The position numbers were made by a program, and so were the translations under genes. This document shows positions 1 to 11,499 of a stretch of 64,000 nt of DNA, piece by piece (position 1 is the first letter of the stretch; each line of letters opens with the position of its first letter). The stretch is from contig CM035152.1 of the NCBI GenBank assembly GCA_020205615.1, forward strand, positions 114,570,111 through 114,634,110, given 5' to 3'. The notes beneath the pieces are model-generated. The model did no database searches, was not told where the DNA came from, and worked only from the letters and a program-made list of their open reading frames with translations. The stretch comes from Panax quinquefolius (taxonomy: Eukaryota > Streptophyta > Magnoliopsida > Apiales > Araliaceae).

Positions 1-2
1 TA

Positions 3-2140
3 ATCACTGAAGTACAAATATTTCTAGGCCTAGCTGGTTATTATCAAAGATTTGTTGAAGTATTCTCTCAAATTATTACCCCATTAACTCAGCTGACTCG
101 GAAAAGCATAAAATTTGAATGGACTGAAGAATGCGAGAAGAACTTTCAAGAATTTAAGAGGAGGCTTGTTTCAGCTCCTATTTTGACCATACCATCAGGA
201 TTAGGAGGATTTGTCATCTACAACGATGCTTTAGGCAGAGGCCTTGGTTGCGTTCTAATGCTACACGAGAAATTTATATCTTATGTCTCTCGGAAACTCA
301 AGGAATATGAGAAAAATTACCCTACTCATGATTTATAGTTGGCAGCAATCATTTTTACAATAAAGATCTGGAAACACTATTTCTATAGGGAAAAGTAGAG
401 ATCTATACAGACCATAAAAGCCTCAAATATTTCTTCACTTAGAAGAAATTAAACATGCAACAACGGTATTGGCTTGAGCATTTGAAGGATTACAACCACA
501 CCATACAATACCACATTGGAAAGATAAACGTGATAGCCGACACATTAAGCAGAAGATCAAATACGAGTATAAGTGCAATACTAACAACACAAGGACATAT
601 TTTCTCCGATTTACAAAAGATGGAAATAGAGATAAAGACACCCGGTACCCATATGAAGATTACACATGTACGAGTAGAACTAGCTGTAGTTGACAAAATT
701 AAGGCTGTTCAAGCTACTGATCCAGAACTGGTATGATGAAGAAGGTACAAAAATGTATTATTTTGGAAGCAAAAATCGACGAGAAAGGGATACTTCGAGT
801 CAACTCTCGACTCTTTGTTCCTAATGATCCTGAATTAAAATATAAAATCATGATGGAGGCACACAATACGCCATTTGCAATCCACCCTGGAAGTACCAAA
901 ATGTATCGTGATCTTCGACTTGGGTTTTGGTGGAGAAATATGAAGCGAGAGATCGCAGAGTTTATCTCAAGGTGTTTATCATGCCAACACGTCAAGACAG
1001 AACATCAAGTACTTAAGGTTCCATTATAACTACTTAAGGTTCTAAATGGAAGTGGGAGCATATCACTATGGATTTGGTGACATGTCTTCCCAAAGTTTCT
1101 CAAGGCTTGAACGTAATTTGGGTCAGTGTAGATAGATTGACCAAGTCCGCTCATTTCTTACCCATACCAGAGAATAATTTACTTGAACGTCTTGCCAATA
1201 TGTATATTAGTGAAATTGTAAGATTGCATGGCATGCCAATATGCATAATTTCTAACTAGGATCCCAAATTCACTTCACGATTTTGGATCAGCTTGCAAAA
1301 AGCTATGTGCACTGAGCTGCGATTCAGTTTTGTATACCATCCTCAGACGGGCGGGCATTTAGAAATGACATTCGAGACTCTCAAAGATCTATTAAGACTT
1401 TTCATACTAAACTTCAAGGAAAGTTGGGACAAGTACTTACCCCTGGTTGAATTTTCTACAACAACAGTTATCAAAAGAGTATAGGCATGACTCTATTCGA
1501 GGCTTTGTATGGACAAAAGTGTCGCTCTCTAGTATGCTTGGACGAAGTAGGAGAAGAAAAATTATTAGGCCTAGAGTTGACACTCATGACTATAGAAAAG
1601 ATATAATTTGACAACTAATATAAGCAGCATAAGGACGACAAAAGAGTTACGTTTATCTTCATCGGAAGGACTAAGGATTTAATGCCGGAGACTATGTATT
1701 TTTATGTGTTACTCCATCAAAAGGAGTTACGAGATTCAAAAAGAGAGGAAAGCTCAACCCTGAATTTATTGACCCATTTGAAATCATCGACCGAGTAGAA
1801 ACTGTGGCCTAAAGATTAGGCTTACCGACAAACATGTCTCGCGTTCATAATATTTTTCATATATCCATGTTACCCAAATATGTGAAGGACCCAAACCACA
1901 TCATTGAATTGGAATCAGATGTGTTAGGAGAGGATCTAACATATGATGATATACCTGTCAATTCCTTGGATAAAAAGGAACAGATTCTACGCTCAAAAGT
2001 TATACCTTAAGTCAAAGTACTATGGAGAAACCACGATACTGAGAAAATGACATGGGAGCTAGAATCAGAAATTAAAGCTAGGTATCATCACCTCTTCGAA
2101 ATGTCAGGTACGTGTGTCAATTTCGGGGATGAAAGTTCAT
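3..2140 (+). pseudogene. Ty3/gypsy pol, 3' part (RT end, RNase H, integrase), broken
   Basis: This is the C-terminal part of a retrotransposon polyprotein that enters from outside the window. It starts at the end of the RT thumb ([12 protein letters not shown]), then shows RNase H (about 100-560; [33 protein letters not shown]). The integrase zinc finger follows (about 860-1000; HPGSTKMYRDLR and CLSCQ), then the integrase core (about 1060-1500; HITMDLV, WVSVDRLTKSAHFLP, YHPQTGG). A degraded C-terminal region runs to about 2120 (RVHNIFHISML-type residues are readable across frames). Stops or frame changes occur at 336-338, about 400-450, about 730, 1027, 1257 and 1482. The reading order is normal for gypsy, and a purine tract and LTR follow directly. 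This is a non-functional copy. Confidence 0.9.
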
Positions 2141-2153
2141 AAGGAGGGGAGGT
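2141..2153 (+). other. Polypurine tract before 3' LTR
   Basis: AAGGAGGGGAGGT lies immediately before an LTR start (TGTAAGACC). It is preceded by a tail reading TTTCGGGGATGAAAG, which recurs in similar form before the minus-strand copy at 50838. It would prime plus-strand DNA synthesis during reverse transcription. Confidence 0.8.
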
Positions 2154-2282
2154 TGTAAGACCCTGACTTTTAATAAATAGAATTTAATTTTCTTAAATCT
2201 TATTCATAATAGAAAGGTGTTAAATTGATAAATTGATAAAGTTAAGGGTGATATGTGCAAATTATAAGATAAAAAGTATGTC

Positions 2283-2332
2283 GGGGAATATTCGTTCTGT
2301 CGGGAAATATTTGTTCTGTCGAGAAATATTAG
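2283..2332 (+). repeat. Triplicated GGGAATATT motif in U3
   Basis: Three successive copies of an approximately 20-bp unit (core GGGGAATATTCGTTCTGTC, then two variants) lie in the LTR upstream of the TATA box. The same triplet is found in the related LTRs near 60303, 50660 (-) and 56700 (-). Confidence 0.65.
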
Positions 2333-3397
2333 GTAAAGTACGACAATGCCGAAACAACCAATCATTATTGGGCCCCTCAACGACATAACTTTTGGATACC
2401 GAAAATGAAACGAATAACCTTTTTAAATAAAAAATTGTTAACGCTACTAATACTTTTAACTGTTGAAATACTCGGTAATAAAAGAAGGAAACTGATAAAT
2501 CCACATTAAAAAATGATATTTCAACATGAAAACCATCGCTATACATCTATAATGACACTTTCATGTGGAAATATATAAAAGTGTTGTGAAAATATCAATT
2601 TCTTAAAAGAATAGTAGCACACACTATTCCACAGTAGCATGCGATACTACACAGTAACACATGGTATTGCACAATATTTCATAATTATTGATTCAATAAT
2701 TGTTATAGTATGAATGGCATAATATTTTAACTCAATAATTGTTACAGTAACAACTGCACAATATTTTATATTATTAAATCAATAATTATCATGACATAAT
2801 AATTCATATTATTTAATATGATATTATTAGACCATTTAGCATTATTAGAAATAGTTAGAGAGTTTTGATGGGAAACAAGTTATTTGATTGCGTGCCGTTT
2901 ATACGGAAGGCCTCCTCTTTCCTGGGAACGATCTGATTGTTAGTATTGTGAGTCTATAATATTAATTGTGAATACGTGTTGAATGATCGAAAAGATGTAA
3001 ATAATTGATGAGTAAAAGGTGTTGATTAAAGATAACTATGATAAGTGACGTACGATAAATGTTTGTTCAACGTTTACTATAAATAGAAGAATTTAACATG
3101 AGACGTTTGTTATAAGTTTGACTTATTTTTCCATGGGAACCACAACTTTATTTAAAAACTTGGCTGAGACCCACCACTTATTTTAATTACTCAACAAACC
3201 ATTTCTTGCCAGACTTTTCTTTCCATTAACTTGGGGGGCCCACCACTTATTTCAATCACTCAACAAACCATTTCCTGTGAGGGAGTCAAATTTGGGGGGC
3301 TTGTCATCTGACACCTACCGCATACCATTCCCCTTTTTGTCAATCCTGGTGTGTGCCTCCAGCACCATTGTCAAACTTTGTGTACTATCCCTTACCT

Positions 3398-3405
3398 TAT
3401 AAATA
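3398..3405 (+). promoter_or_regulatory. LTR TATA box
   Basis: TATAAATA lies within CTTACCTTATAAATAGATTT, at the same relative place as the TATA boxes of the sister LTRs (57014, 61362). The following sequence matches the start of their transcribed region. Probable Pol II promoter of the retrotransposon. Confidence 0.6.
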
Positions 3406-3869
3406 GATTTCTCAGTTGAGCAACGAAGAAAACACCAAAAATACAAATTCTTCTAGTACAATATTGTGAGTATTTTTTTGAAGTATAAAGATATTTTGAG
3501 TGTTACTAATAGTGTATGATTTTTTCAAGTTAATCTCCTACATAACAAAAAATATCTAGTCTCCTACTAAGATAAGAGATATCATTTTCTTTCATACTTC
3601 TAAAATTATGGTAAGAAATTATTATTTGTTTCTACAGCCTTATCTTTAAACGCAGAAAATTCCTGAAATAATTAGAATATCCTTAATGGTTTCGCTTTCA
3701 TCTAATATCTTTTTACCTTACTTTTCTATTAAATTTTAATCGTTATATTTGAATTGTGAACCTTATATTTTCTTGAACTTTAAATTTTATCAATAACTTT
3801 AATCGATTTTATCAATAAATTATACAATTATCTTAGCTTAAAACTTAGGGATTAGCTCATCCCAAAGTT

Positions 3870-3882
3870 TGGTATTAAAGCC
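3870..3882 (+). other. Possible tRNA-Met primer binding site
   Basis: TGGTATTAAAGCC resembles the plant initiator tRNA-Met primer site (TGGTATCAGAGCC) with two transitions. It lies 17 bp left of the Tat insertion point. It may end the preceding LTR, or it may belong to the small-ORF unit that continues at 14850 if the Tat element is removed. The context does not settle this. Confidence 0.35.
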
Positions 3883-3899
3883 ATGAACTAATTTTTTAG

Positions 3900-4475
3900 T
3901 GCGTATAATCCTAAGATTTATTCTTTTATTCTATCGGGCCTCTATTATCAAATTATTAAAATCATTAAGCCCAATCATCGTATCATTTTCATTTCAAACT
4001 TATAAGACCGGCCGGCCAATGGATCAATCATTTAGACATTTTAAATATCTACAATCTTCGACCAGAATGATGAAAAAGCATGTTTGCTTGACTAAAGAAC
4101 CCGCCATGCATTAATGTGGATGGGATCAGAATCTATTTGGCACGGTAAACAAAGGATCAAAAGCAAAGGAACAAACTACACGCAATTTCTAAGCAGAACC
4201 CATCTGCAAAGGGAATGTGTCGTAGTAGTGGTGGCACTACAGAATTCGTGCCGAGAGGTATAACTTAGCAAGGAAGTCTCCACCAAGAGGTACGCTCATA
4301 CTCTTCTTCATTTAGAATCGATTTCACAGAGAATTATTATTATCTCTCGATATCAATACACTAGTGATATAGCCTCCGCTTTTTATAAACCTCAGAATTC
4401 ACATACCGATTCTCACGCTCGAAGCTATCCTCTCGACGGAACCGCCGGCCAAGCTTGTGGTGTTTATCAGGTTTA
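3900..4475 (+). repeat. 5' LTR of the Tat element
   Basis: This direct repeat matches 14238-14849. It shares CTATCGGGCCTCTATTAT, CATTAAGCCCAATCATCG, GAATGATGAAAAAGCATG, CACCAAGAGGTACGCTC and ends AAGCTTGTGGTGTTTATCAG. About 45 bp present at the start of the 3' copy (TGTCAGGGTCGTGAT and on) are missing or replaced here. A TATAAA box lies at 4384-4389. Confidence 0.8.
4384..4389 (+). promoter_or_regulatory. TATA box of the Tat 5' LTR
   Basis: TATAAA lies in CCGCTTTTTATAAACCTCAG and is conserved at 14758-14763 in the 3' LTR. It is a probable core promoter, inferred from position and conservation between the two LTRs. Confidence 0.5.
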
Positions 4476-4639
4476 CGCTATGTGATCGTGACGCTTTTAG
4501 GTGATCGGGACGCGACGAAAAGATCTCAAGCGCTAATATCAAGCGCTAAGGAGGGGGGCTTTCAATCACAATTGTTTAAATTTGTTTCAAAGATGATGAG
4601 GAGTAGAGATGAACACCGTATAAGGTGCAAACAATGGTC

Positions 4640-6480
4640 ATAGTTCATCAACGCGCCAGATTTTCAAAGAAGGATCGCTTGGGTCCTTCTAAAAGTGCTC
4701 GTGAGAGCACGGCTTAAGGACACCCGTAAGAGCTTCGTCCAAGATCCACGGTGGAGCCAGATTTGGTTAGTTTTCAATGCCGATAAGGGGCGGATCCCAA
4801 TCCGAACGGGTAGCGGTTCGCCAACCAGTGACTCATCGCCAAGTGGTCAAGAGGACCGAGCTACCAAGTCAAAAAGGACGGCGACGGGCGGATAAGGCTT
4901 TGAGGTTCTCATAAGACAAAAGGAAGATATAGCCAATGATGCTTCGGTGAATGAGTCGAGAGACGAAGCATCTAGCCATTTTCACTCCGGGACGGCAGAG
5001 TATAAGGAGGTACCCCTGCCTGGAAGGGTAAAGAGCCGAACATTCTACGACGTGTCCAGTGATCATTCTCACAAGAGAGAGGAGATCGAGGAGCAGAACG
5101 CCTTCTACTCAAGAAGGCAATCGACAACAGTTAGATCACTTCATCGTGACGATGAAAGACGAAGAAGGTGTCGAGAGAAATTATGTCGAAACCCGGGGGG
5201 AGAATACCGTCACAATCGTTTCATCACGAGGATGAAATTTTACGACCTAGTAAATCAAGAAGTCCCGTAGAAGCAAAGAAGATCTAGCAGGAAGGGTCGA
5301 TCCATTCCAAAACCTAGTGTCGCCAGAAAAAGAGAGATCTCATCACAACCCAAGGTGTTGATTTTCCGTTGTTAGAGAGTCGAAAGAACTTCTAAACAAT
5401 CGGGCCGAGGTCCAACAGTGAAAGATATTTCGTAAGAAGGCATCCCTTTACCTCCGATATTCTCAAGGAGAAAGCGATGCTACCAAAAAAGTTACCTCGC
5501 ATGGAGAGCTATGATGGGTCGAGATCTCTACACCATAACAAAGCGCTCAATCGACTAATGGATTACTACGACTTTTACCGATGTCGCTAAATGTCACACT
5601 TTTGTCACTACTTTGAGAAAAGACGCCAGATGTTGGATGGGGACTTTACCATCTGATTCTATCTCCTCGTGGTCCTAACTTTGTGATAAGTTCCATGCTC
5701 GCTTTGGAAGCAACCAAGAAGGGGAAGCCTACAGTGTTCTTTAAAGACAAGTCCCAGCTCACCAATGAATCTTTAGCCAATATGTAAAGAGGTTTAGGAA
5801 GCAATGGACAGTGTCCGATCTTAATGATCTCCAAGTCATGATTATTCCGTAATGGGCCGGATCTCGTTAAATCGAGAAATTGGTAAAGAAATTGATGTTT
5901 CACCATCCGAAGAGTTTCAGCAGGCCTTTTCGACAAGGCGTAAGGCTATATTGTTGTGGAAGAGGCTATGAATAGTCTCAAGAATCCTTCTTTGAGCCAA
6001 TCAAAGGAGGTAGAGGTTCCCAAGACCGATGGTGATCGTAGAAAAAGGGGAGGATATAACCAAAGGGGCGTATGTAGTTCAAGAAATACAATAACTCGTG
6101 GGCGATAAGGTAGTAGTCGCAAGCACTGCTCCTACCCCAAGGTTAATAAGGTTTATACCCAAATAATACAGAGAGGTCGATAATTTTGGATCGATCCAAA
6201 CCAAATTTTCTTTGAACCACCTCGTGATAATTACAAAACGGACATGGCAACCCTCAGAAATATTGTGGTTATCATCAAGTCACCGGGTCACGACACTAAT
6301 GAATGTTGTAATCTAAAGGATTTTGTAGAAAACAAGATTAAAAGTGGCTTGTTGATTCAATATGTACGAGAAAGACCGCCAAAATCAAGAAGTTATCGAT
6401 CGTACTGCTCAAACAGCCTCAAGTACCACTGCTCAAAATGCTCCACCGCCAAGACAAGTCGCTGATGTAATAACCGTGGG
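4640..6480 (+). pseudogene. Tat gag (capsid/nucleocapsid) remnant
   Basis: The readable parts lie in several frames. An Arg/Glu-rich N-terminal part occupies 4947-5270 (VKSRTFYDVSSDHSHKREE). The capsid motif LPRMESYDGSRSLHH with LMDYYDFYRCR follows at about 5485-5590, as in the Tat KMPRMESYDGSKDP family. The nucleocapsid-type segment GHDTNECCNLKDFVENK occupies about 6285-6340, and a Pro-rich linker APPPRQVADVI follows at about 6440. Stops and shifts interrupt every part. Gag would form the cytoplasmic particle and bind the RNA. No intact ORF exceeds about 110 codons. Confidence 0.75.
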
Positions 6481-6559
6481 TCTGCTGGGAAATTAGTAGG
6501 GAAGAAGAGGAGGTCTTATCTTGATTCAAATATGTCAATAACCGATGCTACTCAAGGTC

Positions 6560-7060
6560 GACAGCCTTTCCTGTGAACCGTTATTTCATTTACAGATGCG
6601 GATTATCCTTCTGAGCCCATCAAACCGCATGAAGGAGCATCGGTGATCACAAAGACAAGTGGGCTCAAATGGATGTGAAACGAATGATGATAGACAACGG
6701 ATCTTCTATGGACATTCTTATGCCCATGCTTATCAAAGAATGCATCTCGATGAGCACAAAATGGAGGCCTGACAGAAGCTCTCTATACGGTTTCTAAACG
6801 ATCCCGCCAAAGTGGCTTAACTATCAACTCCCCGTCATCTTCTAAGACTACCCCACAAAAAGTGGGAGATAACTTGTAAATTTTATGTCAGGTATGTGGA
6901 TTCTACCACAACGCCATTTTGGGAAGACCTACGCTGACAAATTTCTTCAGTCAGAATTTCCATCCCACATTTCAAAATCAAGTTCCCCACAAAGACACGG
7001 AGTAGAGAGGTGATGGGTGACTCGATCCGCCCGAGATGTTATCTAATTCGCTATTTCATC
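6560..7060 (+). pseudogene. Tat aspartic protease remnant
   Basis: ITFTDADYPSEPIKPHEGA (about 6580-6645) is followed by MIDNGSSMDIL, with the catalytic Asp codon at 6693-6695. The Tat lineage uses DNGSS instead of the usual DTG or DSG. Later residues (FWEDLR and on) match the family's GRP-type tail only weakly. Several frames are needed to read it. Confidence 0.7.
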
Positions 7061-7209
7061 CTAATGGGAGTTAGTAAACAAAGAAAGACGATGGCAATTG
7101 AAATCGAACCTTCACCGAGAGTAGTTCGTAACTATTGTAATTCTTCACCGGGGGACGGAGGAAATTGAGTCGGTCATCTGGAAGCCGTAGAAGACAAAGA
7201 AGATCGGTT

Positions 7210-8490
7210 TGGGCTTACCGTAACCTCTTCTTCTGACGAAATCTTATGGAACTCTTACGATGCTATGTCGATATTTTTGCATGGGAGCCACAAGATATGC
7301 CCGAGTCACCGGAAGGTTGCCGAGCATAAACCGAGATAGATCCTTCAAAAAGCCATTGTCAAGAGGCGGATATTTGCTCCAGAACGCCAAAAGATCATCG
7401 ATGAAGAGGTTGCAAAATTGTCAAGCAACCGACTTCATCTACGAGATTGATTACCCTGAGTGGATAAAGAATGTAGTATTGGTACGTACATAATGGAAAG
7501 TGGCGGTTTGCATCGACTACACCGACCTCAACAAAGCCCGTCTCAAGGACTTTTATCCTCCGCCCCATATCGATCAAATTTCATCGATGCCACTTCGGTA
7601 CGATTATTAAGCTTTATGGATGCTTTTTCGTGATATCATCAAATATCCATGCAAAAAGAAGACATTCCAAAAACAAGATTCATTACACACCGCTCGGCAG
7701 TACGCATAAAAAAACGACTTTTGGCCTCATTAATGCCGAGCTACCTATCGAGGATGATGAAACTTTATATTCAATAGACAAATTGGGAGGAATATGGAGG
7801 TTTATGTAGATGACATGATCGTGAAGAGTGCAAATTCGTAAACATTTGACGATCTAGAGGAGTGTTTTCAAACTATTCGCATCGATAATCGCGACTTAAT
7901 CCAACCAAATGTACTTTCTACCAGGTGCGAAAAAATTCGGGTTATCCGTCACCAAAGGGGCATCGAGGCCAATCCAGAGAAGATCCAGCCATCCTCGACA
8001 TGAAGACTCTCACCATTCAAAGACGCTCAAATATTCGACCGGTAGGATCATGCGCTTTAAGGAGGTTCGCCGCCAAATCACAGAAAAGATGTCTTCCTTT
8101 CTTCGATACATCAAGGGACCAAGAATGCGAAGACATTCCAAAGGACTTCCAAGTGTGAAGATGCTTTCCAAAGTATAAAGACGATCTCCTTTCTATTCCT
8201 TTATCGGTCAAGCCCGTCCCCAAAGCAGAGACTTTATATTTGTACCTTCGCGCCGCCTTTTAGCAGCTGGAGCAGCTTTTTTGATTCGGAGATCGCCGAA
8301 GCAAGATCCTGGCCTATTACGCCACCACGCCCCACGAGATGTCAAACCGTATCCTAACATCGAGAAATTTGCCTTTGCTTTAATAATTGCCAAGAGAAAG
8401 CTTCTAAGAAGATTTTCAAGGTCGACTCGGTCGCCTACACGGATCAACCGTCAAGAAGGTGATGGGCAAGCCGTAGGTCTCGTAGATTAA
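7210..8490 (+). pseudogene. Tat reverse transcriptase and RNase H remnant
   Basis: The RT start is seen as DFIYEIDYPEWIKNVVLV (about 7432-7485), then VAVCIDYTDLNKARLKDFYP (about 7500-7560), the Tat version of the usual CVDYTDLNKACPKD motif. The catalytic pair is in VYVDDMIVKS, with GAT at 7809-7811 and GAC at 7812-7814. RNase H-like residues (VTKGASRPIQRRSSHPRHE, SKVQRRSPF-type stretches) follow to about 8490. Stops and shifts are frequent (7490, 7608 and others), so the enzyme is dead. Confidence 0.8.
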
Positions 8491-8499
8491 AGAAGATGG

Positions 8500-9130
8500 A
8501 CTATGGAATTGTCCCGCTTTTTTATCGAGTATCATCCCCGAATCGCCATCAAAGGCCAAGCTCGGGTCGATTTTTACGGTAGAATGTTCGCTCACCGGCG
8601 TATATACGGTTATCGGAAGTCAATCTTCCGATCGAAAGCAAAGGGTCGTTATTCAAAGCAGGTCGTAAAGCGCGGACGCCAGATGCGTATGGATCCTCTA
8701 CGACGATCAAGTAGTGGAGCAGAATTATTCTAATAAGTCCTGAGGGATTTAAGGTTCAAGAAGCTATCGATTCGGGTTTAAAGCAACGAATAATGAGGCC
8801 GAGTACGGGCAAAGTTAAGTTAAGTGTCCGATTAGCAAGAGTCTCAAGTCCAACAAATTAATTATCTATAAGTGATTCTCGCTTGGTCGTTAAACAAATT
8901 GCCGGGAGATTACGGCTCGGGAACCCGAATGATCAAATATCCGTGGAGTTAAGAAACCAACTTCAATTTTTTTTTCAGACGAAGTTTCAAAGCTATAGAG
9001 CGAACGATAATTCTATCACCGATGCTTTTTCGAAATTGGCCACTACGGATGCGTATGTCTTTCATGGATCTATATTTGGAAATTTTGCAAAGAAATTTAA
9101 AGTGTTCAAAGATGAAATGTTGATGCATCG
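8500..9130 (+). pseudogene. Second (archaeal-type) RNase H of Tat element, remnant
   Basis: WTMELSRFFIEYHPRIAIKG (about 8500-8560) corresponds to the Tat linker ELSEYDIEYHPRTAIK. The C-terminal signature reads SDSRLVVKQIAG (about 8873-8910) and ITDAFSKLATTDA (about 9015-9053), the place of the usual ADALSKLAT. A second RNase H between RT/RH and integrase is diagnostic of the Tat lineage among plant gypsy elements. It is broken by stops near 8733 and 8860. Confidence 0.75.
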
Positions 9131-10372
9131 AATCTAACAAACCGCTGATGACCCCTCACATCGAGTATTCGCGATGGCGCCCTTCCTTCTGATCGATGTC
9201 GTCGTAAAGAAGATCAAGTACAAGAGTACTAATTTCACCTTTATCGATGGGGATCTTTATCGATCATGCTTTTCCTCACCATTATTGAAATGTTTGTTCC
9301 GTCTGCCGAGTATGCTCTTCTGGAAGTTCATGAAGGATTTATATGATCATATACGGTCGCCAAATCTTTGCACACAAAGTATTTCGACAAGGTTACTATC
9401 AATCGACAATTTTCAAAGAAGCTACAGAGTACGCCAAGAAACGTGAAAGATGCCACCAATAGTCCGGTTCATTATCACCACCTAAGAGTTATACTCGATT
9501 TTATCTCCTATACCCTTCACCGTCTGGGTGGATATATCGGGACCGCTACTCAAAGCTAAAGGTCAAGTTAGCTTCATTATAGTTGCTATTGATTATACGA
9601 CTCAAGTGGTAGAGGCGAAACCACTTCTACGATAATGTAATGTGAGTGCTTAAAATTTGTAAAGGAGTCTGTGGTGTTTCGCCGATCCCTAAAGTATTGA
9701 TATCTACAATGGACGCCAGCTCAGGGGTTCAAAATTTGAAGAATTTTTGAACGATTTAGGATTCAAAGACAAGAAGACTTCGTGGCTCATCCACAAATGA
9801 ATGGGCAAGTTGAGGTGACCAACAGACGTCACCGAATGGAATAAAGCGAGATTGATGAAGCTAAGGAAGATGGCCGTAAGAATCACCGAAAGCGCATCGT
9901 CAGGCATACCGAATCACGCCGAGGACTACTATAGGATTCGCCTTCCGATCGCCTATGGTAATCGATGCCTTAGTCCCAAATAGATCGGATCTCCAAGTCT
10001 TCGCAAGTCAATTCAAAGAAATCTATAATGATGAAGGACCTAAGACTAACTTGACCTCGCTAGACGGTCGAGAGGAAGCTTTAATCAAATTGGTCGCTTA
10101 TCAACGGCGGGGTGGCCAAACATTATAATAAGGGCGCAAAACTCAGAGATTCGGCGGGAGACTTCGCTTCGTGAGAAGCCAAGCTTCTACACCTCGTAAC
10201 ACGGAAAGCTAATGCCGAATCGGGAAGGGCTATATGAAGTGATCAAGTACCAAAGCCCTTGCATTTATCGATTAAAGGCACTTCGACGGCCCCGAGATCA
10301 AGAATACATGGTACGCGGGCAGTTTCTAAGTATTTTCAATAAAGTTCAAGCCGGGCTTATCTAAGTCCGTAT
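9131..10372 (+). pseudogene. Tat integrase remnant
   Basis: The N-terminal part reads FTFIDGDLYRSCFSSPLLKC (about 9235-9295). The core is recognisable as WVDISGPLLKAKGQVSFI and VAIDYTTQVVEAKPLL (about 9525-9625), matching the family's LDIMGPFP and GIDYFTKWVEAEPL. The C-terminal region has LVAYQRR, a HYNKGAKLRD-like stretch (about 10095-10145) and a final part to about 10370. Catalytic acidic residues after the first cannot be traced with confidence. Frameshifts occur throughout. Confidence 0.75.
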
Positions 10373-10423
10373 ACAACAACCGTTTGATATCAATAAAAGA
10401 TCATTTTTCTACAAATTATCACC

Positions 10424-11090
10424 GGTCTTATCGGTCCGATGGTGTAAGGAGGTGAGGTACGGTAGACTCTCAATGGCCATTCCGATGGTAGCCCCAAGTC
10501 CTTTTGGTCCTATATCGATCTTATCGTATCGTGGTAAGTCAATGGTCACTATCGGTCCGATGGTGTAAGGAGGTACGGTAGACTCACCGCCATTCGATGG
10601 TAGCCCCAAGTCCTTTTGGTCCTATATCGATCTTATCAGGGTGGTAAGTCAATGGTCACTATCGGTCCGATGGTGTAAGGAGGTAAGTCAATGGTCATTC
10701 GATGGTAGCCCCAAGTCCGATGGTATCGATCTTATCAGGTGGTAAGTCAATGGTCACTATCGGTCCGATGGTGTAAGGAGGTACGTAGGACTCACCGCCA
10801 TTCGATGGTAGCCCCAAGTCCTTTTGTCCTATATCGATCTTATCGTGGTGGTAAGTCAATGGTCACTATCGGTCCGATGGTGTAAGGAGGTACGGTAGGA
10901 CTCACCGCCATTCGATGGTAGCCCCAAGTCCTTTTTCGGTCCTATATCGATCTTATCAGGTGGTAAGTCAATGGTCACTATCGTCCGATGGTGTAAGGAG
11001 GTACGGTAGGACTCACCGCCATTCGATGGTAGCCCCAAGTCCTTTTTGGTCCTATATCGATCTTATCAGGTGGTAAGTCAATGGTCATTA
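10424..11090 (+). repeat. Tandem array, about 110-bp unit, in Tat 3' region
   Basis: The phrase GGTAAGTCAATGGTCA recurs at 10533, 10643, 10741, 10850, 10962 and 11072, with spacings of 110, 98, 109, 112 and 110 bp. Each unit also holds CGGTCCGATGGTGTAAGGAGG, GATGGTAGCCCCAAGTCC and CCTATATCGATCTTATC. A partial extra phrase occurs at 10682. Tat elements often carry such arrays between pol and the 3' LTR, where they can seed satellite DNA. Short ORFs read here are repeat translations and not genes. Confidence 0.9.
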
Positions 11091-11499
11091 TTAATCCTTA
11101 TGTCTCGTTCTTATCTGCTTGTCGTCCAAATTTACTTCACATATAATTGATCTCACTCTTCTTCTGCATCAATGAGTATAAGTTATTTATTCTGCTTAAG
11201 TGTTAAGTTCAGCCATTAATTCGCTTAACTTCAATCTCGTCCCGAAAAATTCAACTCACTTCATCGCATGAGTTAACTCGTTATATGCCATATCTAATTC
11301 AATAGTTCATTTTATCGATACTAAATTATCGACAAGAAACCGACGGATGTAAATTATAATCAAGATAGCTTAAAGATTTATCAATAAGCATAAAATGTTC
11401 ATTTCATTTAAGTCGATTAATTACATAAACATAAAAGTTAAATATTTACATAGAATCAAAACATAATATATATTCAGCAATCGCTTTTCATCATCTAAT

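Larger units (their letters stand above)
2154..3869 (+). repeat. 3' LTR of the first gypsy element
   Basis: The LTR starts TGTAAGACCCTGAC and shares its order of motifs with the LTRs at 48064-50837, 54060-56873 and 60150-62800: the GGGAATATT triplet, runs of TTGATTCAATAATT, a TATA box at 3398 and the GAGTATTTTTTTGA stretch after it. Homology is clear to about 3620; beyond that the sequence is AT-rich and only loosely comparable. The right end is not defined by a CA dinucleotide plus flank, because the Tat element begins at 3900. No gene is present in this stretch. Confidence 0.75.

Noticed and set aside
3899..4114. 71-codon ORF at the left edge of the Tat element
   Set aside because: It lies in the LTR, and the other LTR copy (14238-14849) does not keep the frame.
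10409..11038. Two short minus-strand ORFs sharing GLPSNGGES
   Set aside because: They translate the 110-bp tandem repeat; the shared peptide follows from the repeat, not from a gene.
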